Shown: piece after piece, positions 53,374 through 62,109 of the stretch
Numbering within the stretch: position 1 is the first letter of the stretch
Layout: each line of letters starts with the position of its first letter
From: Micromonospora chersina
Lineage (GTDB): Bacteria > Actinomycetota > Actinomycetes > Mycobacteriales > Micromonosporaceae
DNA: 64,000 nt
Assembly (NCBI RefSeq): GCF_900091475.1
Contig: NZ_FMIB01000002.1
Span: 4,836,001 to 4,900,000, forward strand
Direction: 5' to 3'
Translations under genes and position numbers: made by a program
Notes under the pieces: model-generated
Told to the model about the DNA's origin: nothing
The model's input: only the letters and a program-made list of their open reading frames with translations
The model's database searches: none

Positions 53374-54252
53374 TCAGTCGACGCGCTGCCGGCGGCGGTG
53401 CAGGGCCAGCCCGGCCGTGACGGCGCCGGCGACCAGCCCGGCGGCGGCCGTGGACGGCACGGCGATCTTCACGGCCCGGCGGCCGGTGCGGAAGTCGCGG
53501 ACGTCCCAGCCCCGCTCGCGGGCCTGCCGGAGCAACGCCGGATCCGGATTGATCGCCACCGGTCGCCCCACGGTGGAGAGCAACGGCAGGTCGTTGGCCG
53601 AATCGCTGTACGCCGCGCAGCGGCTCAGCTCCAGCCCCTCCACCGCCGCGAGCTGGGTGACGGCCTCGGCCTTGGCCGGGCCGTGCATGAGGTCGCCGAC
53701 CAGCCGGCCGGTGTACGCCCCGTCGACCACCTCGGCCACCGTGCCGATCGCCCCGGTGAGGCCGAGCCGGGTGGCGATCACGCGGCCGATCTCCACCGGG
53801 GCCGCGCTGACCAGCCACACCCGCTCGCCCGCGTCGAGGTGGCGCTGGGCCAGCTTGCGGGTGCCGTCCCAGATGCGCGGGGCCATCAGCTCGTCGAAGA
53901 TCTCCTCGGCGAGGCGTTCCACGTCGTCGACCCGCCAGCCCTCGATGAAGGCCAGCGCCGCCTCCTTCGCCTGCGACATGTCCCCGGCGTGCTCGGTGGC
54001 GAGCAGCCGGAACTTCGCCTGCTGCCAGGCGAACCGGGCGAGGTCACCGGTGGTGAAGTACTTCCGGGCGGCCAGCCCGCGGGCGAACCAGTAGATCGAC
54101 GCGCCCTGCATCATCGTGTTGTCCACGTCGAAGAACGCGGCGGCCGTCGGGTCGGGCGTCGGGGTGGCCGGGGGCGCCTCCGGGGTCTCCGACCAGCCGG
54201 CGGTGTGCCCGTGGACGTCGGTGCTGACCGTCACCTTGCGGCTCCGGGTCAC
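53374..54252 (-). CDS. HAD-IB family phosphatase (SerB-like)
   Basis: 292 residues. HAD motif I FFDVDNTMMQG (about 39-49), motif II VSAAP, motif III K in GPAKAEAV and motif IV YSDSANDLPLL. The cap-domain layout matches the SerB/PlsC-partner group. A C-terminal hydrophobic helix (TAAAGLVAGAVTAGLAL) suggests membrane attachment, in line with action on a phospholipid precursor next to the acyltransferase. GTG start with GGGGAGG 6 nt upstream. Confidence 0.87.
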   Translation of the reverse strand: MTRSRKVTVSTDVHGHTAGWSETPEAPPATPTPDPTAAAFFDVDNTMMQGASIYWFARGLAARKYFTTGDLARFAWQQAKFRLLATEHAGDMSQAKEAALAFIEGWRVDDVERLAEEIFDELMAPRIWDGTRKLAQRHLDAGERVWLVSAAPVEIGRVIATRLGLTGAIGTVAEVVDGAYTGRLVGDLMHGPAKAEAVTQLAAVEGLELSRCAAYSDSANDLPLLSTVGRPVAINPDPALLRQARERGWDVRDFRTGRRAVKIAVPSTAAAGLVAGAVTAGLALHRRRQRVD

Positions 54253-54365
54253 GGCGACCTCCCCTCGACGACCGCGTACGCCCTCCGTACCGAGCCTATC
54301 CGGCGCCGTGTGACGGGCGGATGTCCGGCGGGAGAAGTGTGGCGTGAACGGCTGTGCCGGGCGGT

Positions 54366-55214
54366 TCAGCGGTCGCCGGGGCAGGTGGTCGGCGCCGGTC
54401 CGAGCGCGTCGCTGGCCGCCGGGGCCGGCAGCCCGCAGGCGATCGCCTCGCGGAGCGCGTCGGCACGGCGGCCGGCCGCGTCGAGCAGGGCGAGGGAGCG
54501 GCGGGTGCGGTCCCGGTCGGCGTGGTCCGACCGGTCGAGCAGCCCGCTGACCGCCCGGCGCTGGCCGCCGAGGAACGTGTCGACGGCGTCCAGCGCCGCC
54601 GGGTCGGAGCGCTGCGCGGCCACCGTGGTCAGCAGGCGTACGCCCTGCCGGGTGTCGGCGTCCATGTCGTCCAGCACCGCGCTGAAGCCGAGCCGGTCGT
54701 CGCGCACCGTGGCCGCCTCGTCGAGCCGGGTGCGGGCGAAGTCGAGGAACAGCTGACCCCGGCTGATGTCGGAGCTGGCCAGGGCGAGCTGGGCGCGCTC
54801 GGTCGAGCGCTTCATGCCGTAGAGGGCGTCGCCGGGCACCGCGTTCTCGCTGGCGGCGGAGATGCCGGACAGGGCGATCGCACCGGCGGCCACGCCGACC
54901 AGGATGGCCCCGCGGGCCCGCGCCCGCCGCCCGGTCACCGCCGGCAGCAGGGAACCGCGGACGCCGGTCCTCGCCGGGGCGGTGACGCCCTCGCGCTCGG
55001 CGGTGGCGACGAGCATCGCCCGCAGCCCGGTGCGGTACTCGGTGTCCACCTCGACGTCCGGCCGGTCGGCGGTGAGCCGGCGGCTCACCGCGACGAGCGC
55101 GGTGAGTTCGTCGTCGGCCCGGGAACGGACGTGGTGCCGCCGGCCGCCGTTGGCCTCGTCGAGGAGTTGCGCGAAGCGCTCGGCACGCCGACGGGAGAAG
55201 AGGTCGCTGTCCAC
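54366..55214 (-). CDS. DUF5667 protein, probable RsbN-type anti-sigma factor of BldN
   Basis: 282 residues. The first 90 (FSRRRAERFAQLLDEANGGRRHHVRS...) would be cytoplasmic and sigma-binding; one membrane segment follows (about 102-121), then an extracytoplasmic DUF5667 domain (ENAVPGDALYGMKRSTE). In Streptomyces the membrane-bound RsbN next to bldN holds sigma BldN inactive, and this gene has the same position and plan. GTG at 55214 (MDSDLF); GTG at 55223 is also possible. Located 292 bp downstream of the sigma gene on the same strand. Confidence 0.75.
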   Translation of the reverse strand: MDSDLFSRRRAERFAQLLDEANGGRRHHVRSRADDELTALVAVSRRLTADRPDVEVDTEYRTGLRAMLVATAEREGVTAPARTGVRGSLLPAVTGRRARARGAILVGVAAGAIALSGISAASENAVPGDALYGMKRSTERAQLALASSDISRGQLFLDFARTRLDEAATVRDDRLGFSAVLDDMDADTRQGVRLLTTVAAQRSDPAALDAVDTFLGGQRRAVSGLLDRSDHADRDRTRRSLALLDAAGRRADALREAIACGLPAPAASDALGPAPTTCPGDR

Positions 55215-55372
55215 CGCAGGCACCCCCTCTCGCTGGTCACGGCCGCTCTGGCCGTCGTCGTCACCAGCGACCGGTGGCAGCGTGTGGCCGACGGCCGACC
55301 GGGACGGCCGACCTGACCCGCCGGACCGGGTGGGCCCGGGGGACGCCGGGACAACCACTGGTCGCACCCGGA

Positions 55373-55401
55373 GAAACGGTTCGCGCCGGTAGCCGGTTAC
55401 G
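55373..55401 (-). promoter_or_regulatory. Candidate BldN-type promoter before the RsbN-like gene
   Basis: On the minus strand, CGTAAC (55396-55401) is followed after 17 bp by CGTTTC (55373-55378). As I recall it, the Streptomyces BldN promoter pattern is CGTAAC - 16 bp - CGTTGA; -35 matches, -10 is close. It would put rsbN under its own sigma factor. Confidence 0.45.
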
Positions 55402-55506
55402 GCCCGGTCGGTGGCGAAATCACCAAGAGTGATCGCTGTCACGAGGTGCGGAGGGCGCGCCGGCCCGCGCCCGGGGTGCTCGCCGGGCGGGTGGGGACGG
55501 GTCGGG

Positions 55507-56487
55507 TCAGGGCTGGAAGCCGTCCGGCAGCAACCGAGCCAGGGCCCGGACCGCCCGGTACTGCAAAGCCTTGATGGCGCCCTCGTTCTTGCCCATGGCG
55601 CGGGCCGTCTCGGCCACCGAGAAGCCCTGGAGGAAGCGGAGCACGATGCACTCCTGCTGCTCCGGGTTGAGCTGCTTGACGGCGGTGAGCAGGGCGACGT
55701 TGGTGATGTGCTCGACCACCGCGGCTTCCGGGCTGCCCTCGGGCCCCCGGTCCTCCCGGTCGGCGTCGAGGACGTCGCCGGTGGTCACCTCCAGCCGGTA
55801 GCGGCCGGACTTGAAGTGGTCGGCGACCAGGTTGCGGGCGATGGTGACGAGCCAGGCGCCCAGGTCGCGCCCCTGCCAGGTGAAGCTGCCGATCCGCTTG
55901 AGCGCCCGGAGGAACGTGTCGGAGGTGAGGTCCTCGGCGAGCTGGCGGTTGCCGACCCGGAAGTAGACGAACCGGAAGACGGTGTCGACGTACCGGTCGT
56001 AGATCAGGCCGAACGCCTCGGCCTCGCCGGCCTGCGCCCGCTCCACCAGCGCCCAGACCTCGGTGGCCGGATCGGACGGGTCGGGGCGGCTCGGGAAGCC
56101 GGTGGCCGGCGCGGCGGCGGCCGGGACGGCCGGCAGCACCGCCGTGTCGCCGGTGGTCACCGCGGGCAGCACGGCGGTCTCGGCGGCCGAGGGCTCGCTG
56201 TTCGCCGCGGCGTCACCGCGCCGGCCCTGGGCCGGCATGGTGGGCCGGGACGGCGCGCCGAGCCGGCCGGCGGCGGTCTTCGCGTTGCCGCCGGGCGTCG
56301 CCGGCCGCGGCGGCGCCTCGTTGTGGTGCGTCCGGTTGCGGACCCGCCGCCCCTCGCCGCGGACGGCGAGACCGCGCATCCCGTCGGCGGCGGCCCGTGG
56401 AGCGGGCTCCAGGCGCTCGTTGACGGGTGTTCGCTGGGTCGGGCCGGTCACTCCGGCCGGCCGGTCCGCGTAACCGAAGGTGGTCAC
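55507..56487 (-). CDS. bldN: ECF sigma factor BldN
   Basis: 326 residues. Sigma region 2 (EAFGLIYDRYVDTVFRFVY ... AEDLTSDTFLRALKRI, about 158-205) and region 4 (LNPEQQECIVLRFLQGFSVAETARAMGKNEGAIKALQYRA, in part, about 265-315) match Streptomyces BldN almost word for word, including TWQGRDLGAWLVTIARNLVADHFK. The N-terminal 145 residues are unordered and Pro/Ala-rich with a doubled TAVLPAV; in Streptomyces a shorter N-terminal extension is removed by proteolysis. GTG at 56487 has GGGGAGG 4 nt upstream; the upstream frame runs to 56673 but lacks such a site. Confidence 0.88.
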   Translation of the reverse strand: MTTFGYADRPAGVTGPTQRTPVNERLEPAPRAAADGMRGLAVRGEGRRVRNRTHHNEAPPRPATPGGNAKTAAGRLGAPSRPTMPAQGRRGDAAANSEPSAAETAVLPAVTTGDTAVLPAVPAAAAPATGFPSRPDPSDPATEVWALVERAQAGEAEAFGLIYDRYVDTVFRFVYFRVGNRQLAEDLTSDTFLRALKRIGSFTWQGRDLGAWLVTIARNLVADHFKSGRYRLEVTTGDVLDADREDRGPEGSPEAAVVEHITNVALLTAVKQLNPEQQECIVLRFLQGFSVAETARAMGKNEGAIKALQYRAVRALARLLPDGFQP

Positions 56488-57107
56488 CGCGCCTCCCCGG
56501 TGCAGGCGGGGCACGGCCGCACCGGCCGCCGCGTCGTCGCGGCGGGACCGGGTACGCCCCGACCGGGCGCGGCGGTTCGGGGACGTGCCGACGGGCGGCA
56601 GGTCACCTTGAGGTGCTGGTCCAATGCGCTCACAGGCACGGGGGCCTCCTCGGGCTGAGGGGTGTCGACTCACGGCAAATGGGGTGAGCCGACCCGAGTG
56701 ATGATAGGGCCAACGTCACCCACGCGTGGCAAGTCCGTTACACAGAGCGGAAGTATTTCCGGTCCCGTCGCACAAATGGCGGACGCCTTGTCCGTCGTGT
56801 GCGGTTGACTTTCGCGTCGCCAGCTGGTCCGGAGTGGAAAGTCCTGGTCGGAGCCAATTTTGTTGCGCCTTCGGCGTGTCGCGGCGGCGGCACCGCCGGT
56901 GCGGTTCCGGCTGCCCGGAGGACCCCGTCGGCCGACCGGTGGAGGGCCCCTTCCCACGTTCGGGAATCGCTCCTGGCGGGGTGGACAGTCCCGTCGGGGG
57001 GACCGCGGTCCGGCGTGTCCGGTGGAGCCGGACGCGTTGTCCGCCACGCGGCGTCCCCGGCGCTCGGGCGTGGCCGGGCGGACGCGGCTGTGCCAGACTC
57101 AGCCACC
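56488..57107. other. 620-bp region between bldN and the acyl-CoA ligase gene
   Basis: Holds the bldN promoter region on the minus strand (a TATCAT -10-like element at 56701-56706 and a long leader of about 210 nt) and, further right, the promoter of the ligase gene. The stretch from about 56735 to 56900 has lower GC content. Open frames here lack ribosome-binding sites and recognisable domains, so no gene is called. Confidence 0.5.
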
Positions 57108-58739
57108 GTGCAGGACGCAGCCCACAGCTCCGCGCCGAACCTCGCCGACCGGCTCCGCCGGGTGGCCGCCGTCGACGGTGACCGTCCCGCGCTGCACTGG
57201 CGCGACCGGACGCTGACCTGGTCCGCTCTGGACGCCTCGGTGACCGCGACCGCCCGTGCCCTGGCCGCGGCGGTGCCACCGTCCGCTCCCGACGGCCATC
57301 CGCCCCGGGTGGCGATCGCCTTCGGCAACACCCCGGACTTCGTGGTCACCTACCTGGCCGTGCTCCGCGCCGGACTGGTGGCGGTGCCGGTCAACCCGGG
57401 CTTCACCGCCCGGGAGCTGCGGCACGTGCTCGCCGACTCCGGTGCCGCCGTGCTGGTCGGCGCGGCCGAGGTGGTCGACCGGGTGCCCACCGGCGACCTG
57501 CCCGCGCTCACCGCGGTGCACACCACCCCGCCGGTCACCGACGGTGACGAGGCGGCCGGCTTCCCGGCCCGGGACGGGGACGACCTCGCCGTCCTGCTCT
57601 ACACCTCCGGCACCGAGGGCCGGCCCAAGGGCGCGATGCTGTCGCACCGGGCCCTGGCCGCCAACCACGCCCAGGTCGACCGGATCGACCCGCCGGTGGT
57701 CGGCCCCGACGACACCGTGCTGCTCGCGCTGCCGCTGTTCCACGCGTACGGGTTGAACTCCGGTCTGGGGGCCGTGGTCCACCACGGAGCGACCGGGGTG
57801 CTCGTCGACGAGCCGGGCCCGACGGGGGCGCTCGACGAGATCGCCCGGCACCGGGTGAGCGTGCTGGTGGGCGTACCGTCGATGTTCCTGGCCTGGGCCG
57901 ACGCGGCGGGCGACCGCCCCGGGGTGCTGGATTCGGTGCGGGTCGCGGTGTGCGGCGCGGCGCCGCTGCCGCCGGCCGCCGGGGCGCGCTTCACCGAGGT
58001 GACCGGGCACCCGGTGCACGTCGGGTACGGGCTCACCGAGACCGCGCCCGTGCTCACCTCCACCCTGGTCGGGGGCGAGCCCAAGCCGGGCTCCATCGGC
58101 CGCCCCCTGCCCGGCGTCGAGCTGCGCCTGGTCGGGTCCGACGGCGTGGAGCTGTGGCGCGACGGGGTGCCCACGGCCGAGGAGGACGCCGACGAGCTGC
58201 ACCTCTCCGACGACCCGGAGGGCACCGACCCGGGGCAGATCGTGGTGCGCGGCGCCAACCTGTTCGGCGGTTACTGGCCGGACGGCCGCGACGGCCCGGA
58301 CCCGGACGGCTGGTGGCCCACCGGCGACGTGGCGTACGCCGACGCCGACGGGGACCTCTTCCTGGTCGACCGGCTCGGCGAGCTGATCCTGGTCAACGGC
58401 TTCAACGTCTACCCGCACGAGGTGGAGCTGGTGCTCCAGGCGCACCCCGGGGTGGCCGAGTCGGCCGTCCTGGGCATGCCGCACCCGCGGACCGGCGAGA
58501 CTGTCCGGGCGTACGTGGTGCGGGCGGCCGGCTCGACGGTGACGGCGGAGGAGCTGCTCGGCCACTGCGCGCGTAACCTGGCCCGGTTCAAGTGCCCGAC
58601 CGCCGTCGAGTTCGTCGACGAGCTGCCCCACTCGGCGATCGGCAAGGTACGCAAGACCGAGCTCCGCCCGGCGGCGCCCCCGGTGCCCGCGCCCGCGCCG
58701 CCGACCGAGATCCGCACGGAGGTATCCGATGTCCAGTGA
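57108..58739 (+). CDS. Long-chain fatty-acid-CoA ligase (AMP-binding)
   Basis: 543 residues of the ANL superfamily. P-loop LLYTSGTEGRPKGAMLSH, the aromatic/acid site HAYGLNSG, GYGLTETAP, the hinge DRLGELILVNGFNVYP and the C-terminal catalytic Lys in IGKVRKTEL. It activates a carboxylic acid to the acyl-AMP and then thioester. The GTG at 57108 is followed by the conserved start of the domain; its last codons overlap the glutaredoxin-like gene by 11 nt. Confidence 0.9.
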   Translation: MQDAAHSSAPNLADRLRRVAAVDGDRPALHWRDRTLTWSALDASVTATARALAAAVPPSAPDGHPPRVAIAFGNTPDFVVTYLAVLRAGLVAVPVNPGFTARELRHVLADSGAAVLVGAAEVVDRVPTGDLPALTAVHTTPPVTDGDEAAGFPARDGDDLAVLLYTSGTEGRPKGAMLSHRALAANHAQVDRIDPPVVGPDDTVLLALPLFHAYGLNSGLGAVVHHGATGVLVDEPGPTGALDEIARHRVSVLVGVPSMFLAWADAAGDRPGVLDSVRVAVCGAAPLPPAAGARFTEVTGHPVHVGYGLTETAPVLTSTLVGGEPKPGSIGRPLPGVELRLVGSDGVELWRDGVPTAEEDADELHLSDDPEGTDPGQIVVRGANLFGGYWPDGRDGPDPDGWWPTGDVAYADADGDLFLVDRLGELILVNGFNVYPHEVELVLQAHPGVAESAVLGMPHPRTGETVRAYVVRAAGSTVTAEELLGHCARNLARFKCPTAVEFVDELPHSAIGKVRKTELRPAAPPVPAPAPPTEIRTEVSDVQ

Positions 58740-58983
58740 CGCCCGGCTCACCCTGATCACCCGGCCCGCCTGCCACCTCTGCGAGGACGCGAAGGCGGCG
58801 CTCGACCGGGTGGTGGCGGTGACCGGCGACCGCTGGATCGAGAAGGACGTGACGGGCGACCTGGAGCTGGAACGCGAGTACGGCGACCGGCTGCCGGTGG
58901 TGCTGCTCGACGGCAAGGAGCACGGCTACTGGCGGGTCGAGGAGGAACGGCTGCTGCGGGACCTCACCACCCCCCAGCTCTGA
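58729..58983 (+). CDS. Glutaredoxin-like thioredoxin-fold protein
   Basis: 84 residues with the redox motif CHLC (RPACHLCEDAKAALD), which would form the dithiol site of DUF836-type glutaredoxins. Likely a small cytoplasmic thiol protein. The start overlaps the ligase stop, so it is in that operon. The order ligase - glutaredoxin - rex/hemA is kept in many actinobacteria. Confidence 0.87.
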   Translation: MSSDARLTLITRPACHLCEDAKAALDRVVAVTGDRWIEKDVTGDLELEREYGDRLPVVLLDGKEHGYWRVEEERLLRDLTTPQL

Positions 58984-59004
58984 GCCGCCCCTTACAGTGC
59001 AGCG

Positions 59005-59652
59005 ATGACCGCTGCGCGCCGCCACCTGGTGTGGGACTGGAACGGAACCCTCCTCGACGACCTCGACCTGGTGGTGCGGGCCACCAACGTCGCCTTCGCC
59101 AGCGCCGGCGGTCCGGTGGTCACCGCCGACGAGCACCGGGTGCGGTTCCGCCGCCCGATCGCCGACTACTACGCCGAGATGCTCGGCCGGGCGATCGACG
59201 ACGAGGCGTTCGGCCGGCTCGACCGGATCTTCCACGAGGCGTACCGGGCCGGGTTGACCAGCTGCGCGCTGGCCGCCGACGCCACCGCCGCGATCGCCGC
59301 CTGGCCGGGCAGCCAGTCGCTGCTGTCCATGTGGTTCCACGACGAGCTGGTGCCCACGGTGCACACGTACGGGCTGACCCCGCACTTCGCCCGGGTGGAC
59401 GGGCTGCGCGCCGCGGTCGGCGGCGGCCCGAAGGCCGAGTGGCTGGAGAAGCACCTCGCCGAGCTGGGCCTCGACGGCCGTGAGGTGGTGCTGATCGGCG
59501 ACTCCCTGGACGACGGCGACGCCGCCGCCTCGGTGGGGGCCGCCTGCGTCCTCTACACCGGTGGTCTCTCCGACCCCGCGCGCCTGCGCACCTCCGCGCA
59601 CCCGGTGGCCGACACCCTCACCCAGGCGGTCGCCCTCGCGCGGACCTTCTGA
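59005..59652 (+). CDS. HAD family hydrolase (phosphoglycolate phosphatase-like)
   Basis: 215 residues. Motif I DWNGTLLDDLDLVV, motif III region GGGPKAEWLEKHL (Lys) and motif IV VLIGDSLDDGDAAA. A Pgp-like cap is expected between residues 20 and 90. The first residue of motif I is Asp in the form WDWNG, typical of this group. ATG at 59005 follows TACAGT (58993-58998) by 6 nt, so it has its own leaderless promoter. Substrate unknown. Confidence 0.85.
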   Translation: MTAARRHLVWDWNGTLLDDLDLVVRATNVAFASAGGPVVTADEHRVRFRRPIADYYAEMLGRAIDDEAFGRLDRIFHEAYRAGLTSCALAADATAAIAAWPGSQSLLSMWFHDELVPTVHTYGLTPHFARVDGLRAAVGGGPKAEWLEKHLAELGLDGREVVLIGDSLDDGDAAASVGAACVLYTGGLSDPARLRTSAHPVADTLTQAVALARTF

Positions 59653-59666
59653 GCCCGCCGGGCGTC

Positions 59667-60329
59667 TCAGGCGCGGAGGTGGGTGAGGACGGCCAGGACC
59701 CGCCGGTGGTGGTGGGTGGCGTCGGGGGGCAGGTCGAGCTTGGTGAAGATGTTGCGGACGTGCTTCTCGACGGCGCCGTCGCTGACCACGAGGGCGCGGG
59801 CGATGGCGGTGTTGGAGCGGCCCTCGGCCATGAGGGCGAGCACCTCGCGTTCGCGGGGGGTCAGCTCGGCCAGCGGGTCGTCGCGGCGGCGCCGGACCAG
59901 CAGCTGGCTGATCACCTCCGGGTCCAGCACCGTCCCGCCGCCCGCCACCCGGGCCAGCGCGTCCAGGAACTCGTCGATCGCGGCCACCCGGTCCTTGAGC
60001 AGGTAGCCGATCCCGCCCCCGCCGGCCCCGCCGCCCGTCGTGGCGAGCAGGTCGTCGGCGTACGACACCTCGACGTACTGGGAGAGCACCAGGACCGGCG
60101 TACGCGGCACCCGCCGGCGCGCCTCCACGGCCGCCCGCAGCCCCTCGTCGGTGTGCGACGGCGGCATCCGCACGTCCACCACCGAGACGTCCGGCCGGTG
60201 CGCCACCACCGCCTCGACCAGGGCGTCCCCGTCACCGACGGCGGCCACCACCTCGTGTCCCGACTCGGTCAGCAGCCGGACCAGCCCCTCCCGGAGCAGT
60301 ACGGCGTCGTCCGCGATCACCACCCGCAT
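59667..60329 (-). CDS. NarL/FixJ-type response regulator
   Basis: 220 residues. Receiver with phospho-acceptor D in VSVVDVRMPPSHTDEG and Lys in GIGYLLKDRVAAIDEF; LuxR helix-turn-helix LTPREREVLALMAEGRSNTAIA. Preferred start ATG 60329 (MRVVIADDAV), the usual family N-terminus. A GTG at 60407 overlaps the kinase stop (GTGA) in frame and would add 26 residues. Partner of the sensor kinase encoded next to it; target genes unknown. Confidence 0.9.
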   Translation of the reverse strand: MRVVIADDAVLLREGLVRLLTESGHEVVAAVGDGDALVEAVVAHRPDVSVVDVRMPPSHTDEGLRAAVEARRRVPRTPVLVLSQYVEVSYADDLLATTGGGAGGGGIGYLLKDRVAAIDEFLDALARVAGGGTVLDPEVISQLLVRRRRDDPLAELTPREREVLALMAEGRSNTAIARALVVSDGAVEKHVRNIFTKLDLPPDATHHHRRVLAVLTHLRA

Positions 60330-60403
60330 GGGTCCGGTGTCTATCACGTCCTGGATCCACAGCGCGGCCGTGTTCCGGTCCGGCGTGCCGCCGGTCGGTG
60401 GTG

Positions 60404-61708
60404 TCACCGGGGGAGTTCCGCGTGGATCCGGGTCGGCCCGCCGGTGGGGCTGGCCACCTCCAGGGTCCCGCCGGCGGCGCGCACCCGGTCGGCGATGCCG
60501 CTGAGCCCGTGGCCCTTGGCCAGGTGGGCGCCGCCGATCCCGTCGTCGGCCACGGTGATCTCCAGCCGGCCGACCTTGCGGGTCACCTCGACCCGGCAGG
60601 TGGCGGCCCGGCTGTGCTTGGCGACGTTGGTCAGCGCCTCGGCCACCACGAAGTACGCGGTGCTCTCCAGCCCCGGGTCGAGCCGCCCGGCGGCGGTGCC
60701 CAGCTCGTCGTCGACCACCAGTTCGGTGGGGACCAGGGCGCGGGCGGCGAGCGCGGCCAGCGCGCTGGGCAGGCCCCGGTCGACGAGGATCGGCGGGGCG
60801 ATGCCCCGGGACAGGGCGCGCAGCTCGTCGAGGGTCTCCCGGGTCTGGCTGACCGCCTCGTCCAGGGTCCGGCGGGCCGCCTCCGGGTCGGCGGCGAGCT
60901 GCTGGCGGGCCCGGCTCAGGTCCATGGCGAGGCGGACCAGGCGCTGCTGCGGGCCGTCGTGGATGTCCCGCTCCAGCCGGCGCAGGGCGGACGCCTCCGC
61001 GGACGCGGCGGCCCGCTTCTGCTCCTCCAGCGTGGTGATCCGCTGCCGCATCTCGGCCACCCCGGTGAGCAGCGAGTAGGCCAGGGCGGCCTGGATCCGG
61101 GCGCAGGCCCGCGCCACGAGCGGCAGGGTGAACAGGGCGAACAGCCCGATCGCGGTGTTCAGGGCGACCCGCGCCCCGGCCCCGTCACCCATCCCGAGGA
61201 GCTGGCTGAGGTCCTGGTCGTCGGGGCCGCGCGGGATGGCCCAGTCGTACGCGCCGTAGAGCGTGCCGGTGAGGGCCAACGCCCACCAGACCACGACCAC
61301 CACGAACGTGGGCAGGGTCACCAGCAGCCGGATGAAGGCGTGCAGCAGGTCGAGCCAGGACTGCGGGTCGCGCATCGGGGTGAGAACCCGCCGCCAGAAG
61401 CCCGCGCCCCGCTCGGGGGCCAGGTAGATCGGGCGTACCCGGGGCTGGCGCAGCACGGCGGGCAGCCGCAGCCGTTCCAGGTCGGCCAGCCCTCGCGCCG
61501 CGTACAGGGTGCCGGTGAGGACCGGCAGGCCGAGCGTGGTGACCAGCAGCCCGGCGGTGAGCGAGATGCCGGCCACCGCCAGCACGAAGCCGACCAGCGC
61601 CAGCGGCAGGCTGAAGAGCACGTAGCCGGAGTCGCGCAGGAGCTGGCGGACGAGGCCCCGGACGGGTGTGGTGGGGGTGGGCGCGGCGCCCAGCGGTACG
61701 GCGGTCAT
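60404..61708 (-). CDS. Sensor histidine kinase (HisKA_3, with membrane sensor domain)
   Basis: 434 residues. N-terminal membrane part with 4-5 hydrophobic segments (residues 25-75 and 120-215; the conserved putative sensor region of actinobacterial kinases), DHp helix RRLERDIHDGPQQRLVRLAM (phospho-acceptor His) and ATPase domain with VAEALTNVAKHS (N) and DDGIGGAHLAKGHGLSGIADR (G). Typical of the DesK/NarX-type kinases that sense membrane or ligand states. Partner regulator directly downstream. Confidence 0.9.
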   Translation of the reverse strand: MTAVPLGAAPTPTTPVRGLVRQLLRDSGYVLFSLPLALVGFVLAVAGISLTAGLLVTTLGLPVLTGTLYAARGLADLERLRLPAVLRQPRVRPIYLAPERGAGFWRRVLTPMRDPQSWLDLLHAFIRLLVTLPTFVVVVVWWALALTGTLYGAYDWAIPRGPDDQDLSQLLGMGDGAGARVALNTAIGLFALFTLPLVARACARIQAALAYSLLTGVAEMRQRITTLEEQKRAAASAEASALRRLERDIHDGPQQRLVRLAMDLSRARQQLAADPEAARRTLDEAVSQTRETLDELRALSRGIAPPILVDRGLPSALAALAARALVPTELVVDDELGTAAGRLDPGLESTAYFVVAEALTNVAKHSRAATCRVEVTRKVGRLEITVADDGIGGAHLAKGHGLSGIADRVRAAGGTLEVASPTGGPTRIHAELPR

Positions 61709-61974
61709 GCTCCGAGGCTATGGGCCGGGACGGGCCCGACCCATCCCGTGCACGGGCCTCTCCGGGGTGGGGTTCTCCCTACCTCCGCCGCCTCCCGGAC
61801 GTGAGACGCGCCTCTCCCCGACGACGACACAGCGTTACCGGGCGCGCGCGATTGGTCAGAGAAGTCGGGATTGAGCAATAATCGCCACGCGGCGCCGAGG
61901 GAGCTCCGTCTATCGATCTTGTTGGAATGGAGGGGCAGGTGGAGGCGCGTCGCGAGCTTTCAAGATCGCGATTT

Positions 61975-62003
61975 GTGCACCTCTTCACAAGCGCCTACTC
62001 TGT
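61975..62003 (+). promoter_or_regulatory. rex-hemA promoter with Rex operator
   Basis: The 18-bp site TTGTGCACCTCTTCACAA (61975-61992) fits the Rex operator consensus TTGTGAA-N4-TTCACAA except at two positions. It starts at the -35 element TTGTGC (61975-61980); the -10 TACTCT is at 61998-62003, 17 bp later. Rex would thus block its own operon, including hemA, when the NADH/NAD ratio is low. Confidence 0.88.
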
Positions 62004-62109
62004 AGTTCCGACGCGCCCTGCTAGCACAGCCGGCAACATCGGTCGCCAGCGGGAGTCCCGGAACGACCGGTCACCGTCGCTGGTCGAGGATCGCACCGCA
62101 CGGAGTCTC

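Noticed and set aside
56735..57107. Open frames on both strands between bldN and the ligase gene
   Set aside because: They overlap each other, have no ribosome-binding site and no recognisable domain; they probably arise from the high GC content.
61927..62109. In-frame extension upstream of Rex
   Set aside because: It would pass through the Rex operator and -10 box; Rex homologues begin at the ATG at 62110.
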